Source of the DNA: a virus
Direction: 5' to 3' (one strand)
Virus record (IMG/VR): IMGVR_UViG_3300023184_000062
Span: 36,747-100,746 of that record
DNA: 64,000 nucleotides
The notes under the pieces are model-generated. The model had not been told where the DNA came from and did not search any database. It saw nothing but the letters and a program-made list of their open reading frames with translations. Shown piece by piece: positions 30,333 through 38,520 of the stretch (the stretch's first letter is position 1; the number at the start of each line of letters is the position of its first letter). The translations under genes were made by a program, and so were the position numbers.

Positions 30333-33300
30333 TTAAGTAAAGGTTATTCCACCATCTGTGGTGTCAAACGAGATATCACCCATTTCAACAAATCTAGGTA
30401 CAGCAAATACCCAACCTGAATTTGTACCGCCATTGGTTGATGTAGCAGCAATCCATCCAGCGCCACCTGTTGCAGTGCTACGACTAATTGACATGTATTG
30501 TGTATTAGCAATACCGCTACTCATTGATAGTGTGTGATTGGCTGCGGTTGCTGAAGTTATTGTAACTAAGTTACCGGCGTTTCCGGATAAACTAAAATAC
30601 TTAAAAGTAGTTGTAGTTGCTGCTGTAAATGTTACTGATGCTGGTTGTGTAGTATTTGTTATATTATAGAATATATTATTACCGGTTATAGTTAATGCAC
30701 CTGCACCACCTTGATTGATTATTGGATAAGTTCCACCGCTACCTACAAAAGTTTTTGCTGATGCACTAGTCATACTTATAGTGAAGCCAGTAAATGTTAT
30801 CCCCGGTGACATTACAGAAAATGGTGAAAGTGTGTTAGCTGTAGCTGCACCAACGTTTGTAACAGTAAAGTTATTGTTTGAGTAATCTGTTAAAAAACTG
30901 TTAACAGGGGTTGACAACAACAAAGACGTTTGCGTTCCTGTGATAGCACTTATATTTGTGCCTGCACTTTGCGTTGGTAACAAAGGTTTAGTGGGTACAG
31001 TAAAATTACCTGTATATACTGCCACGGTGTTAACAATTCTAATATTGGTTATGTAACCTTGGTATTGAAAATTAGCTGTAGCCGGAGTATCATAACCAAT
31101 AAACAATGTAGGGGAAGATGAAGCTGGTTGTGTAATTGTACCTGGAGTTCCACTCAACGATCCATTAATATAAAAGCTAACACTGTTAGCATTTGAAACT
31201 ATCGCAACATGATACCAAGTGTTCAGTGATATTGCTCCAGCTGCTGAAGTAATTCCTGCTGCGCCATTTGGAACAGCTACACTTATAGTTCCATCGTTGT
31301 TATACCCCACATCAAATGCAGTATTTGCTCCGTTTGTTCCAAACATAAATATACGGCATTGATTACCTGCCGTTGGGGTAGCAGTAGAATACATCCAAAA
31401 TTCTATAGTCCAAGTGCCACCGGATAAATTGAATGCACTTGATGCAGCGAGACTTAATCTTTGATTAACTGTATTAAACAACACACTACCGGTTGATCCA
31501 AAATTCCATGCTGTGGCGCCTGCGCCTGAAATAGTATATGTAGTGTTTGTTCCTATAATTGAGCGAGGGAATGGCCCTGTACTAGCAAATGATGCACTTG
31601 TTACATTAGAGGTGTTTGTGTTTATTGTGCCTTGTGTTAGTGTCAATGCTCCCGACAATAATAAATTTTCAGTAAGTTGTATATTAGCATCAGCAACGTT
31701 AACAGTTAAACCACCAAATGTATATCCGTTATTGATAATACTAGTTGTAGTAATTTTAGGTACAATTGTTACCCCTGTATGAGTACCATTGCTGTATAAT
31801 GTAAATGCTTCAACTACGTTTACTGATGTAGCCGGGGTAGTATATGCCGCACTGATAAGGTTAAAGACATTGAACCAACTAGCTGTAGTAACCGTAAGAA
31901 CACTAGAACCGCCTAAATATAGATTAGGTGCGTTAGTTGTTGATCCGCCGGTCGTACCAAATACTAGTGTTGCTGTATTAGAACCCGGGCAATAGAATAA
32001 GCCAGAACCAGTATATGTAAAGTTAGTAGCAATTGCCATATTCAATACGGTTTGTGCTGCTGTACTATTAGTAAGAGATATGTATGATGGGGGTAGAGGA
32101 TTAGTTGACGGATTATTGTAATATATCGGAGTATAACTAGTAGTACCAAAATTAATTGTACGAGTATTAGCATTAGTTGAACTGAATATAGAACAAGTTA
32201 ATACAGAACCTTCAGTTAATGTTAATGTGCCGGCAGTAAAGGTATACGTTCCACTAGAACCTGCACTACCTAATGACATTGATTTATTTAATGTTACTGT
32301 TCCTGCTGTGTGCGTGAATAAGGGTAAAACAGTGTTATTTAAATTAGCAGTACCACCATATGTAAAAGAACCACTAGTCAACACAAAACTTACAGAGGGG
32401 TTTAATGTTCCTCCATTCATAATAAATGCCGGACTGTTAACAGTAAATGTTGTGCAATTTAATATTCCGCTATCTAGTGTTAATGTACCTGCAGTATATG
32501 TAACTGTACTAGAACATGTAACGGTCGCCCCCGTGCCTGTAAAATCTAATGTACCGGCTGTTATTGTAAGAGTTGTACAATTGAATGTATAGCCTGGATA
32601 AGGATTTATTGTTCCAGTAGTGTTTATTGTTAATGCACCAATTGTCTGTGTTACTGTGTTATAACGATTCCACAAATATCCATTACCGCGCATTGTAATA
32701 GTAACAGCAGAGTATACACCGCCGCCCATAGTTAAATTACCAACAATGTTAAGTGCAGTTACTGCGCTTGTATAACTAGTATCTCCTAAGTAAAGATCCT
32801 TAAACCAACTACCTGTGGTTATTGTAGCAACAGATGCCCCGGTGGTGAAATATAAACTTGGGGCAGTAGTTATTGAGCCGCCTGCTGTATTTCCAACAGA
32901 GACTGTTCTTGTATTAGCCATATCCGCAACTTGAAAATATCCTGCACCAGTTGGAGTGAAATTAGTAAGTGTAGCCATATTCAATACAACAGTTGCTGCG
33001 GTAGTATGTGTAAGTACAATAATACCTGTATTAGCAGTTGTACCAAAAGTAATGGCACGAGTATTTGTATTTGATGAAATGAATATACCGGTTGCCAATT
33101 GAATGCCAGGGGTTATATTAAGTGTGCCTGCTGTGAGTGTATAAGTTCCGGTGGTGGTTAATGCATAACTCTGTAGGAAAGTAACTGTTCCGGCTGTATG
33201 AGTAAATGTAGGAACTGCTGTCATAGTGCCTGTACTTGCGCCATATGTAAATGAACCACTAGTTATAACAAAACTTACAGATGGAGTTATTGTTCCACCA

Positions 33301-34445
33301 TAAAATGTGAAATTTGCACCAGCAACAGTAAACGTTGTACAGTTTATAGCACCAATATTAACTAATGATCCGCCACTATAAGTAAATGTACTTGAACACG
33401 TTATTGTACTGCCATTCCATAAATCAAGTGTTCCTGCGGTTAATGTACATGTAGTACAAGCAATAGTAACCGCTCCCCCTGCATATAGGCTTACTGTACC
33501 ACTGGTATTGATAATCAATGGACCTATACTATTGTTAGTCTGCATATAACCCGTACCACGCATAGTTACAGTCATGTTAGTAAGGACACATGTACTTTGA
33601 GCAGTATATAATTGATTTAAGTTAAGACTGGTTGCAGCAATAGTAAAAGAACAAGTACCTAAGTTAAGTTGATTGAACCAACTACTAGTTGTTATAGTAG
33701 CAATAGATGCACCACTAGATAAGTAAAGATTTGGTGCATTAGTTATTGAACCACCTGTTGTACCAAATACAAATGTTCTAGTAGTTGACATTACTGATTG
33801 AAAACCACCCGTAACCATGCCTAAATCGTATGAACTACTAGTCCAAGTAAAGCCAGTAGCAGTAGCTATGTTCAATACTGTTTGAGCAGCAGTAGTGTGT
33901 GCTAGATTGATATTGTTTGCACCAAATGCAATTGAACGAGTGTTAGTATTACTTGAACTGAATATACCAGTGGTCAGATCAAATCCATTAAGAATAAGCG
34001 AACCGTTAGTTAGTGTTGTGGTAATAGTTGCGCCTGTTGTTAATGCGCTACCCAAACTCCATTCGCCACCTACTCCATTGAATGTAATAGGAGCATTTAT
34101 TGTTGTTCCGCCGGTAGTAATTGTTTGACCAGTAGTTGTAGCATTGAATGTAATAGCACCAGTACTAGTCCAAACAGTACCTGCAACTAATGACATTGAA
34201 CCATTGACTTGAAGTGTAGGTGTAGTACCCGTTAAGAATGAAACCGCTCCTGCTGATACAGTAATACTTAAACAGGCTAATGCACCTGTCATAATGACAT
34301 TATAAGTAGCAGATTGATCAAATATAACGTTATCACTGGCAGTCGGTACACTAAATCCACCGGCGCCGCCTGAGGTATCAGACCAGTTAGTAGTACTGGA
34401 TGTATTCCAAGTACCGGTGCCACCTCTCCAATAACGATCTGCCAT
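30333..34445 (-). CDS. giant repeat adhesin / tail-fibre-like protein with LamG domain (1370 aa)
   Basis: Begins MADRYWRGGTGTWNTSSTTN, a pattern common in fibre-like proteins of aquatic phages. It holds about three repeats of roughly 290 residues, each marked by a SSNTNTR-x-I-x-FG segment (about 165, 450, 745) and by a SITxAPxLY / SWFxxLxLG segment. Thr/Ser/Gly-rich beta-solenoid composition. A LamG/ConA-like domain lies near 990-1180 (WTIEFWMYSTAT, NTWYHVAIVSNANSVSFYIN). Likely a virion surface protein that binds host glycans. Late promoter with gaggaaag site upstream. Confidence 0.85.
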   Translation of the reverse strand: MADRYWRGGTGTWNTSSTTNWSDTSGGAGGFSVPTASDNVIFDQSATYNVIMTGALACLSITVSAGAVSFLTGTTPTLQVNGSMSLVAGTVWTSTGAITFNATTTGQTITTGGTTINAPITFNGVGGEWSLGSALTTGATITTTLTNGSLILNGFDLTTGIFSSSNTNTRSIAFGANNINLAHTTAAQTVLNIATATGFTWTSSSYDLGMVTGGFQSVMSTTRTFVFGTTGGSITNAPNLYLSSGASIATITTSSWFNQLNLGTCSFTIAATSLNLNQLYTAQSTCVLTNMTVTMRGTGYMQTNNSIGPLIINTSGTVSLYAGGAVTIACTTCTLTAGTLDLWNGSTITCSSTFTYSGGSLVNIGAINCTTFTVAGANFTFYGGTITPSVSFVITSGSFTYGASTGTMTAVPTFTHTAGTVTFLQSYALTTTGTYTLTAGTLNITPGIQLATGIFISSNTNTRAITFGTTANTGIIVLTHTTAATVVLNMATLTNFTPTGAGYFQVADMANTRTVSVGNTAGGSITTAPSLYFTTGASVATITTGSWFKDLYLGDTSYTSAVTALNIVGNLTMGGGVYSAVTITMRGNGYLWNRYNTVTQTIGALTINTTGTINPYPGYTFNCTTLTITAGTLDFTGTGATVTCSSTVTYTAGTLTLDSGILNCTTFTVNSPAFIMNGGTLNPSVSFVLTSGSFTYGGTANLNNTVLPLFTHTAGTVTLNKSMSLGSAGSSGTYTFTAGTLTLTEGSVLTCSIFSSTNANTRTINFGTTSYTPIYYNNPSTNPLPPSYISLTNSTAAQTVLNMAIATNFTYTGSGLFYCPGSNTATLVFGTTGGSTTNAPNLYLGGSSVLTVTTASWFNVFNLISAAYTTPATSVNVVEAFTLYSNGTHTGVTIVPKITTTSIINNGYTFGGLTVNVADANIQLTENLLLSGALTLTQGTINTNTSNVTSASFASTGPFPRSIIGTNTTYTISGAGATAWNFGSTGSVLFNTVNQRLSLAASSAFNLSGGTWTIEFWMYSTATPTAGNQCRIFMFGTNGANTAFDVGYNNDGTISVAVPNGAAGITSAAGAISLNTWYHVAIVSNANSVSFYINGSLSGTPGTITQPASSSPTLFIGYDTPATANFQYQGYITNIRIVNTVAVYTGNFTVPTKPLLPTQSAGTNISAITGTQTSLLLSTPVNSFLTDYSNNNFTVTNVGAATANTLSPFSVMSPGITFTGFTISMTSASAKTFVGSGGTYPIINQGGAGALTITGNNIFYNITNTTQPASVTFTAATTTTFKYFSLSGNAGNLVTITSATAANHTLSMSSGIANTQYMSISRSTATGGAGWIAATSTNGGTNSGWVFAVPRFVEMGDISFDTTDGGITFT

Positions 34446-34468
34446 TTACTTTCCTCTTTATATACTAA

Positions 34469-34476
34469 TATTTATC
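34469..34476 (-). promoter_or_regulatory. late promoter box GATAAATA
   Basis: Minus-strand GATAAATA 23 bases before the ATG at 34445; the leader carries gaggaaag. Confidence 0.6.
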
Positions 34477-34486
34477 AAGAGGAGTA

Positions 34487-34972
34487 TCAGCCTCTAACAA
34501 AAACGAATTGCCAAAACAACGCGCCAAATGGGATAATACATGCCATAACAGCAATGAATAATAATATATTCATAATGAATTCCCCAATCATTTCTCTTTC
34601 TTGTTGTGCTTTTTCTTCAATCAATCTTTCTTGTTCTGCACGTTCTTTTGATAATCTAGTGCGTTCGGCGATCATCTCATAGTACACATCATCATTACCA
34701 CTCCAAATCAACATATCTTTTAGATAACGTTCATCCTCACGCAACTTTTTTGATGCCCAGGCAATTTGTAATGCTTCAGCAGCAATCTGGCTATCACTTT
34801 TTTTGATGCTTTCAATTTTCTTTTTGGTACTAGCAACATGTACCTGATCTGCCATATGATAGAACTTACTGACTTCTCCAATTAAATTATTTACATCCTT
34901 GCCCATGGCAATGGCACCTTTAATGCCTGCTATAGTAGCTTGTGCCCCTGCGTAAATAGTTAACGGATCCAT
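34487..34972 (-). CDS. helical protein with C-terminal membrane segment (161 aa)
   Basis: MDPLTIYAGAQATIAGIKGA start, a long charged helix (RLSKERAEQERLIEEKAQQE) and a C-terminal membrane span (FIMNILLFIAVMACIIPFGA). Similar proteins are common in T4-type aquatic phages. Its start overlaps the previous gene's last base. Possibly holin-like or a virion-associated membrane protein; not certain. Confidence 0.78.
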   Translation of the reverse strand: MDPLTIYAGAQATIAGIKGAIAMGKDVNNLIGEVSKFYHMADQVHVASTKKKIESIKKSDSQIAAEALQIAWASKKLREDERYLKDMLIWSGNDDVYYEMIAERTRLSKERAEQERLIEEKAQQEREMIGEFIMNILLFIAVMACIIPFGALFWQFVFVRG

Positions 34973-35190
34973 TATTTTTTCTCAGGCCAATACGGTACAA
35001 AAGTCCATCTACAAACTTTTCCATTCTCAACGAATTCGTTTGCCCCGTAGGTCTTTCTCCCCTCTTCACAGACTTTTTGTAATTTCTGCCAATGTTTATA
35101 ATTTTCAGGTGGAGAAAGATATTGAGGTTCTGTGCTGGATGCTGATATTAACATTGCACCCAACACAATTAGTATTAGTTTGTAATTCAT
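34972..35190 (-). CDS. secreted small protein (72 aa)
   Basis: Signal peptide MNYKLILIVLGAMLISASS; mature part with YLSPPENYKHWQKLQKVCEE and two Cys. A common pattern in phages near structural genes; function unknown. Coupled to 34487. Confidence 0.75.
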   Translation of the reverse strand: MNYKLILIVLGAMLISASSTEPQYLSPPENYKHWQKLQKVCEEGRKTYGANEFVENGKVCRWTFVPYWPEKK

Positions 35191-35200
35191 ATAGCATGAA

Positions 35201-35737
35201 TTACATCCATAACCAAATACCCTGGCTCATCAATAATGCTCCAATCAAACCAACCCCAACGCTAGCATAGAACATACCCATACTTACTGCTAGAATACTA
35301 GCGGATAATAGTACGATACTTAATTGAAATGCTGAACCAGCGAATGTCAACCACGGTGTATGTTTTCTAACATCATCACGTTCCGCTTCTAAACTTCTAG
35401 CTTTAGCTAATAACTCTTTCTTGCCTTCTCCGGTGTCAGGATCAGAATCATATTTTTCAATTTTGGCTTTTAGTTTAGCTGCTTTTTCTGTTTGTTTACG
35501 TTCTACAGCATCATCATAACTTTGCTCGGCTAGGGTTTGTTTGATTGATTTAGCTTGATAAAAACTATACATATTATTGGCAGCAATCGTATTGTTCAAT
35601 ACTTTGCTACTAAATCCACTACCAATATAGGTATTAATAGCTAATAATGCTGCCACAACGGTAATTACCCAACCCGCTTTGTCTTTGATGTGTGCTTCTC
35701 TTTCAGAACGGGAAAGAGGTTTTTTCTCTTCGGCCAT
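35201..35737 (-). CDS. membrane protein with coiled coil (178 aa)
   Basis: A membrane span near 28-45 (WVITVVAALLAINTYIG), a charged helix 80-125, then two spans (FAGSAFQLSIVLLSASILAV, GMFYASVGVGLIGALLMSQG). Frequent in T4-type aquatic phages, function unknown. Head of the 35737-34487 late operon, with ggagaaa upstream. Confidence 0.8.
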   Translation of the reverse strand: MAEEKKPLSRSEREAHIKDKAGWVITVVAALLAINTYIGSGFSSKVLNNTIAANNMYSFYQAKSIKQTLAEQSYDDAVERKQTEKAAKLKAKIEKYDSDPDTGEGKKELLAKARSLEAERDDVRKHTPWLTFAGSAFQLSIVLLSASILAVSMGMFYASVGVGLIGALLMSQGIWLWM

Positions 35738-35768
35738 GTATTTTCTCCTTATTATTGTACATACTATG

Positions 35769-35776
35769 TATTTAGT
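35769..35776 (-). promoter_or_regulatory. late promoter box ACTAAATA
   Basis: Minus-strand ACTAAATA upstream of the operon beginning at 35737, divergent from GATAAATA at 35803. Confidence 0.55.
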
Positions 35777-35802
35777 GATATAATTGTTATAAACCCATTA
35801 CA

Positions 35803-35810
35803 GATAAATA
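35803..35810 (+). promoter_or_regulatory. late promoter box GATAAATA, leaderless type
   Basis: GATAAATA ends two bases before ATG 35813 and five before ATG 35816; no Shine-Dalgarno is possible. Confidence 0.6.
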
Positions 35811-35815
35811 TTATG

Positions 35816-36388
35816 ATGCGTATACGTGAATTATTTGAAGAAATTGAAGATCAACCCGAACAAAAGATGCCACATCTATACCTAGATATGGATGGGGTAC
35901 AGGCTGATTTCTTTGGTGCTTGGGCACAAAAACACGGTGTTTCTACGTATAAAGAAATCCCAAGACGGGAAGATGATATACAAGCATTAGCAACATCTAG
36001 CGCAGAAAATGTATATCAATTCTTTAAAGATTTGAAACCCTTAACAGGTGGTATGCGTATTGTTATGTGGTTAAAAGATAATAAAATTCCCTATACTGTA
36101 TTATCTGCTCCATTACGTGGACCTTTTTCTAGTGCTAGCGTAAAGGCTAAAAAAGATTGGCTGGATGAGTATAATCCGGGCACAAGTGGCGACGCCATTT
36201 TTACTGCTGCAAAATTTAAATATGCCACTCAAGATGGTGAACCAAATGTCTTAGTTGATGACTTTGGTAAATATTTAGATGCTTGGAGTAATGCAGGTGG
36301 TATTGCTGTCAAGCATGAAGATAGTGGAGTTGCTAGTACTATCCATGAACTTGAAAAGATTTATGCCCCGTTTATCCATAAGAGTTGA
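35816..36388 (+). CDS. HAD-family phosphatase with MRIREL-type N-terminal helix (190 aa)
   Basis: MRIRELFEEIEDQPEQ is a capsid-targeting-like start, then a HAD domain: LYLDMDGVQADFFGAW (motif I, DxD) at about 23, TVLSAPL (motif II), and VLVDDFGKYLDAW (motif IV). This resembles 5'(3')-deoxyribonucleotidases. A second ATG at 35813 would add one Met. If packaged, it might act on nucleotides soon after injection; this is inference. Confidence 0.85.
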   Translation: MRIRELFEEIEDQPEQKMPHLYLDMDGVQADFFGAWAQKHGVSTYKEIPRREDDIQALATSSAENVYQFFKDLKPLTGGMRIVMWLKDNKIPYTVLSAPLRGPFSSASVKAKKDWLDEYNPGTSGDAIFTAAKFKYATQDGEPNVLVDDFGKYLDAWSNAGGIAVKHEDSGVASTIHELEKIYAPFIHKS

Positions 36389-36419
36389 TAATCACTATAC
36401 AATTAGTGTAAAATAAGTC

Positions 36420-36608
36420 ATGGCTACAAACAATCCCGGACAAGATAGAATACGTTATGAAGTAATAACGCAACCAAGTCCTGACAATGATGATGATTTA
36501 TTGTTACCCATACCACCTGCATTACTGGCTCAACTGGGATGGAAAGAGGGTGACAACATTGAAATTGGGTTTGATACTGAAGGCCGTTATACATTAAAGA
36601 AAACATGA
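36420..36608 (+). CDS. AbrB/MazE-like DNA-binding protein (62 aa)
   Basis: The segment LLPIPPALLAQLGWKEGDNI and EIGFDTEGRYTLKK matches the swapped-hairpin AbrB fold (lPxxllxxLgwkeGDxlxl). Similar core in the protein at 59232. Overlaps the next gene by ATGA. May be a regulator or a structural relative. Confidence 0.78.
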   Translation: MATNNPGQDRIRYEVITQPSPDNDDDLLLPIPPALLAQLGWKEGDNIEIGFDTEGRYTLKKT

Positions 36609-37018
36609 GTTATCCAATACCACAAAACACAATGAACACAATGGCTAGTCCAACTGTAGTTACCACAAACAATACCTCAGGAGTTTATGTTAATAATATA
36701 ACTTCTGGAAGTAGCGGACAATTTTTATATTCTAATGGCACCGGTCCTGCTTGGAATGATACTATTACCCTATCAACTATTTCAACACCACATACTTTGC
36801 ATGTTAAGGGTGATGCTGAGTTTGAGGGTGATATTAAACTAAAGGGCCAAAGCCTAAATGATATCTTAGACAAGATTGAAGAACGATTAGCAATACTACA
36901 TCCCAACATAAATCTAGAAGAAAAATGGGAAAAATTACGAGAATTGCGTAAGCAATATCGGGAATTAGAAGCCGATATTCTGGAAAAAGAAAAGATTATG
37001 GAAATCTTGAAACGATGA
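36605..37018 (+). CDS. fibre-like protein with coiled-coil tail (137 aa)
   Basis: N-terminal Thr/Asn-rich part, then TLHVKGDAEFEGDIKLKGQS (a motif of small virion proteins in cyanophages and relatives), and a C-terminal coiled coil (EERLAILHPN, RELRKQYRELEADILEKEKI). Likely a virion-associated trimer. Overlaps the AbrB-like gene. Confidence 0.82.
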   Translation: MSYPIPQNTMNTMASPTVVTTNNTSGVYVNNITSGSSGQFLYSNGTGPAWNDTITLSTISTPHTLHVKGDAEFEGDIKLKGQSLNDILDKIEERLAILHPNINLEEKWEKLRELRKQYRELEADILEKEKIMEILKR

Positions 37019-37021
37019 CGG

Positions 37022-37050
37022 TTGACAATAAATGGTTTAGCTGCTATAAT
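37022..37050 (+). promoter_or_regulatory. sigma70-like promoter, early cassette variant
   Basis: TTGACA (37022-37027), 17-base spacer beginning ATAAATGG, TATAAT (37045-37050). Confidence 0.7.
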
Positions 37051-37079
37051 ATCTCTATATTAACTATGTTTCTATCTGT

Positions 37080-37475
37080 ATGACCATGCATCTTGTAGGT
37101 CCGGCTCTAACAATGACCGGCAAACGCAAAGGCAAAATTAAGTTTCGCAATGCTGAAGAAGCCCGTAAACATCGGGAACTTCAATCAGATTGGCACGACC
37201 TACAGAAAAAGTGGGGCGTTGAACAGGAACAAAAGAAACGCAAACGATTAATGGACGCAGAGCCATTGGTCTATTCGCTTAGTACGCCGATTGGTCGTAC
37301 AAATACACATCACATTAAGAGTTTAGATACTGGTCATTACGGTCCTGTATCAAGCAAACCAGCGCCAAAATACACAGGATCAAAAATGTTAGGCGTTGGC
37401 CAACTTCACAAGAGCAACGCAGTACCGGTGTTTTGTGATCAGGATGCGATTGATATTGCGCGGATGCGTAGATAA
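37080..37475 (+). CDS. conserved phage hypothetical protein (131 aa)
   Basis: Basic protein with GKIKFRNAEEARKHRELQSD, TPIGRTNTHHIKSLDTGHYG and SKMLGVGQLHKSN; a recurrent T4-like phage protein without known function. The start could be 37080 or ATG 37086. It converges with the GIY-YIG gene, whose stop abuts at 37476. Confidence 0.8.
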   Translation: MTMHLVGPALTMTGKRKGKIKFRNAEEARKHRELQSDWHDLQKKWGVEQEQKKRKRLMDAEPLVYSLSTPIGRTNTHHIKSLDTGHYGPVSSKPAPKYTGSKMLGVGQLHKSNAVPVFCDQDAIDIARMRR

Positions 37476-38195
37476 TTAAAGGATAAGTTTTTCTAACATC
37501 CACCCGATTGAATTAATTGTTTCTTTGGTACTCGGTGGACTGCTTTTATGAAATGCTACTTTTTTACCAAGATTGTATCGCAAAGTATCTGAACTTATAA
37601 CATGCTCTTTACAAAAGTTAGCCAAATTGCTAGTGACAAAAAATTCTTCAATAGGAGAAGTTATCTTCCATTTATTTCTTCTATTAACTACAACTCTAAC
37701 TTTTCTAGGGTTTGGGTTATCCTGTTTGGTCTTCAACCCTTTAGTAATGCTTTCTGCTGTTTGTGTATTATAACTGCCATCGTTGTTTTTAAGTCTAGTT
37801 GCAGTGGCCTTTTTTCGGGCCTCTGGCGTACCACATTTGAATATTCCACCAGTTTTCCTCTTAGTAGCAATGGCTTTGTCAATAGTTTCTTTAGTCACTT
37901 TTCTACCGGAAACCCCATCTCCCCCGTCGGTTTTGTTTCTCAAAATCCCTGTACCCATATCTTTGCGACCATACCACTTGATAAGTCGGCGCTCAATTGC
38001 TAATGACCCTACTTCACTTAAATTATGTTCAATAATTATTATCTTAGATGTATCTACCGGCGGATGAACTTCCCCTTTACCTTTAGACCAAGCGCGGTCC
38101 AAATAACCTTTACCAATATAGTACGGGGTGTTATCATGTCGTAGATAGGCATACACATAAAACCCTGTAGGGTTTAATTTTTTACTAAATATCAT
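37476..38195 (-). CDS. GIY-YIG endonuclease (homing-type) (239 aa)
   Basis: GFYVYAYLRHDNTPYYIGKG carries the GIY-YIG core (Y-V-Y ... Y-I-G); KGEVHPPVD and the basic C-terminal DNA-binding region with NUMOD-like repeats (TGGIFKCGTPEARKKATATR, TAESITKGLK) follow. A free-standing homing-type nuclease, next to infA on the other strand. ATG at 38195 with aaaggagc. The mRNA leader carries the hairpin 38229-38260. Confidence 0.88.
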   Translation of the reverse strand: MIFSKKLNPTGFYVYAYLRHDNTPYYIGKGYLDRAWSKGKGEVHPPVDTSKIIIIEHNLSEVGSLAIERRLIKWYGRKDMGTGILRNKTDGGDGVSGRKVTKETIDKAIATKRKTGGIFKCGTPEARKKATATRLKNNDGSYNTQTAESITKGLKTKQDNPNPRKVRVVVNRRNKWKITSPIEEFFVTSNLANFCKEHVISSDTLRYNLGKKVAFHKSSPPSTKETINSIGWMLEKLIL

Positions 38196-38228
38196 TGCTG
38201 GTGCTCCTTTATAAGTTATAGCATTAGG

Positions 38229-38260
38229 GTAGTCGGAGAGGTAAGAGACTCGTGGACTAC
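38229..38260 (-). promoter_or_regulatory. 5'-terminal mRNA hairpin of the GIY-YIG gene
   Basis: On the minus strand GTAGTC (38260-38255) pairs with GACTAC (38234-38229). The predicted late start site is near 38259, so the stem is at the mRNA end. Confidence 0.5.
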
Positions 38261-38265
38261 ACTTT

Positions 38266-38273
38266 TATTTATC
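38266..38273 (-). promoter_or_regulatory. late promoter box GATAAATA
   Basis: Minus-strand GATAAATA upstream of the GIY-YIG gene. It lies 14-21 bases from the start of infA on the other strand. Confidence 0.5.
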
Positions 38274-38286
38274 ATAGGAAACTAAA

Positions 38287-38499
38287 TTGAAAGAAGAAGG
38301 AATTAAGATGGACGGTAAGGTAATTGATGTATTACCCAATGCTGTTTTCAAAGTACAGATGAATCCAAGTAATGTAATTACTGGTTACATCAGTGGTCGT
38401 ATGCGTAAGAACGACATTAAAATATTGCTTGGTGACACAGTGGAAGTGGAGTTTTCTCCATATGATTTGACTAAAGGACGCATTACTCGGCGCAGATAA
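38287..38499 (+). CDS. infA: translation initiation factor IF-1
   Basis: OB-fold factor that binds the A site of the 30S subunit. The 70 residues KEEGIKMDGKVIDVLPNAVF, KVQMN, GYISGRMRKNDIKILLGD, VEVEFSPYDLTKGRITRR align along the whole E. coli IF-1 (72 residues: MQGTVLETLPNTMFRVEL, ISGKMRKNYIRILTGD, PYDLSKGRI). The full-length form needs a TTG start at 38287; an ATG at 38308 with aagg would remove seven residues, but the KEEGIKM portion is conserved with IF-1, so TTG is favoured. Phage-encoded IF-1 is rare. A late box for the next gene follows. Confidence 0.94.
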   Translation: MKEEGIKMDGKVIDVLPNAVFKVQMNPSNVITGYISGRMRKNDIKILLGDTVEVEFSPYDLTKGRITRRR

Positions 38500-38506
38500 C
38501 AATACG

Positions 38507-38514
38507 CATAAATA
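38507..38514 (+). promoter_or_regulatory. late promoter box CATAAATA, leaderless type
   Basis: CATAAATA eight bases after the infA stop; six bases separate it from the ATG at 38521. Confidence 0.6.
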
Positions 38515-38520
38515 CATATT

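Noticed and set aside
30400-34300. Several plus-strand open frames of 60-120 codons inside the giant minus-strand gene
   Set aside because: They are Val/Pro-rich antisense shadows of the Thr/Ser/Gly repeats and have no ribosome sites.
36605-37018. Considered as a T4 fibritin homologue
   Set aside because: Too short, and no foldon-like end; only the coiled coil is shared.
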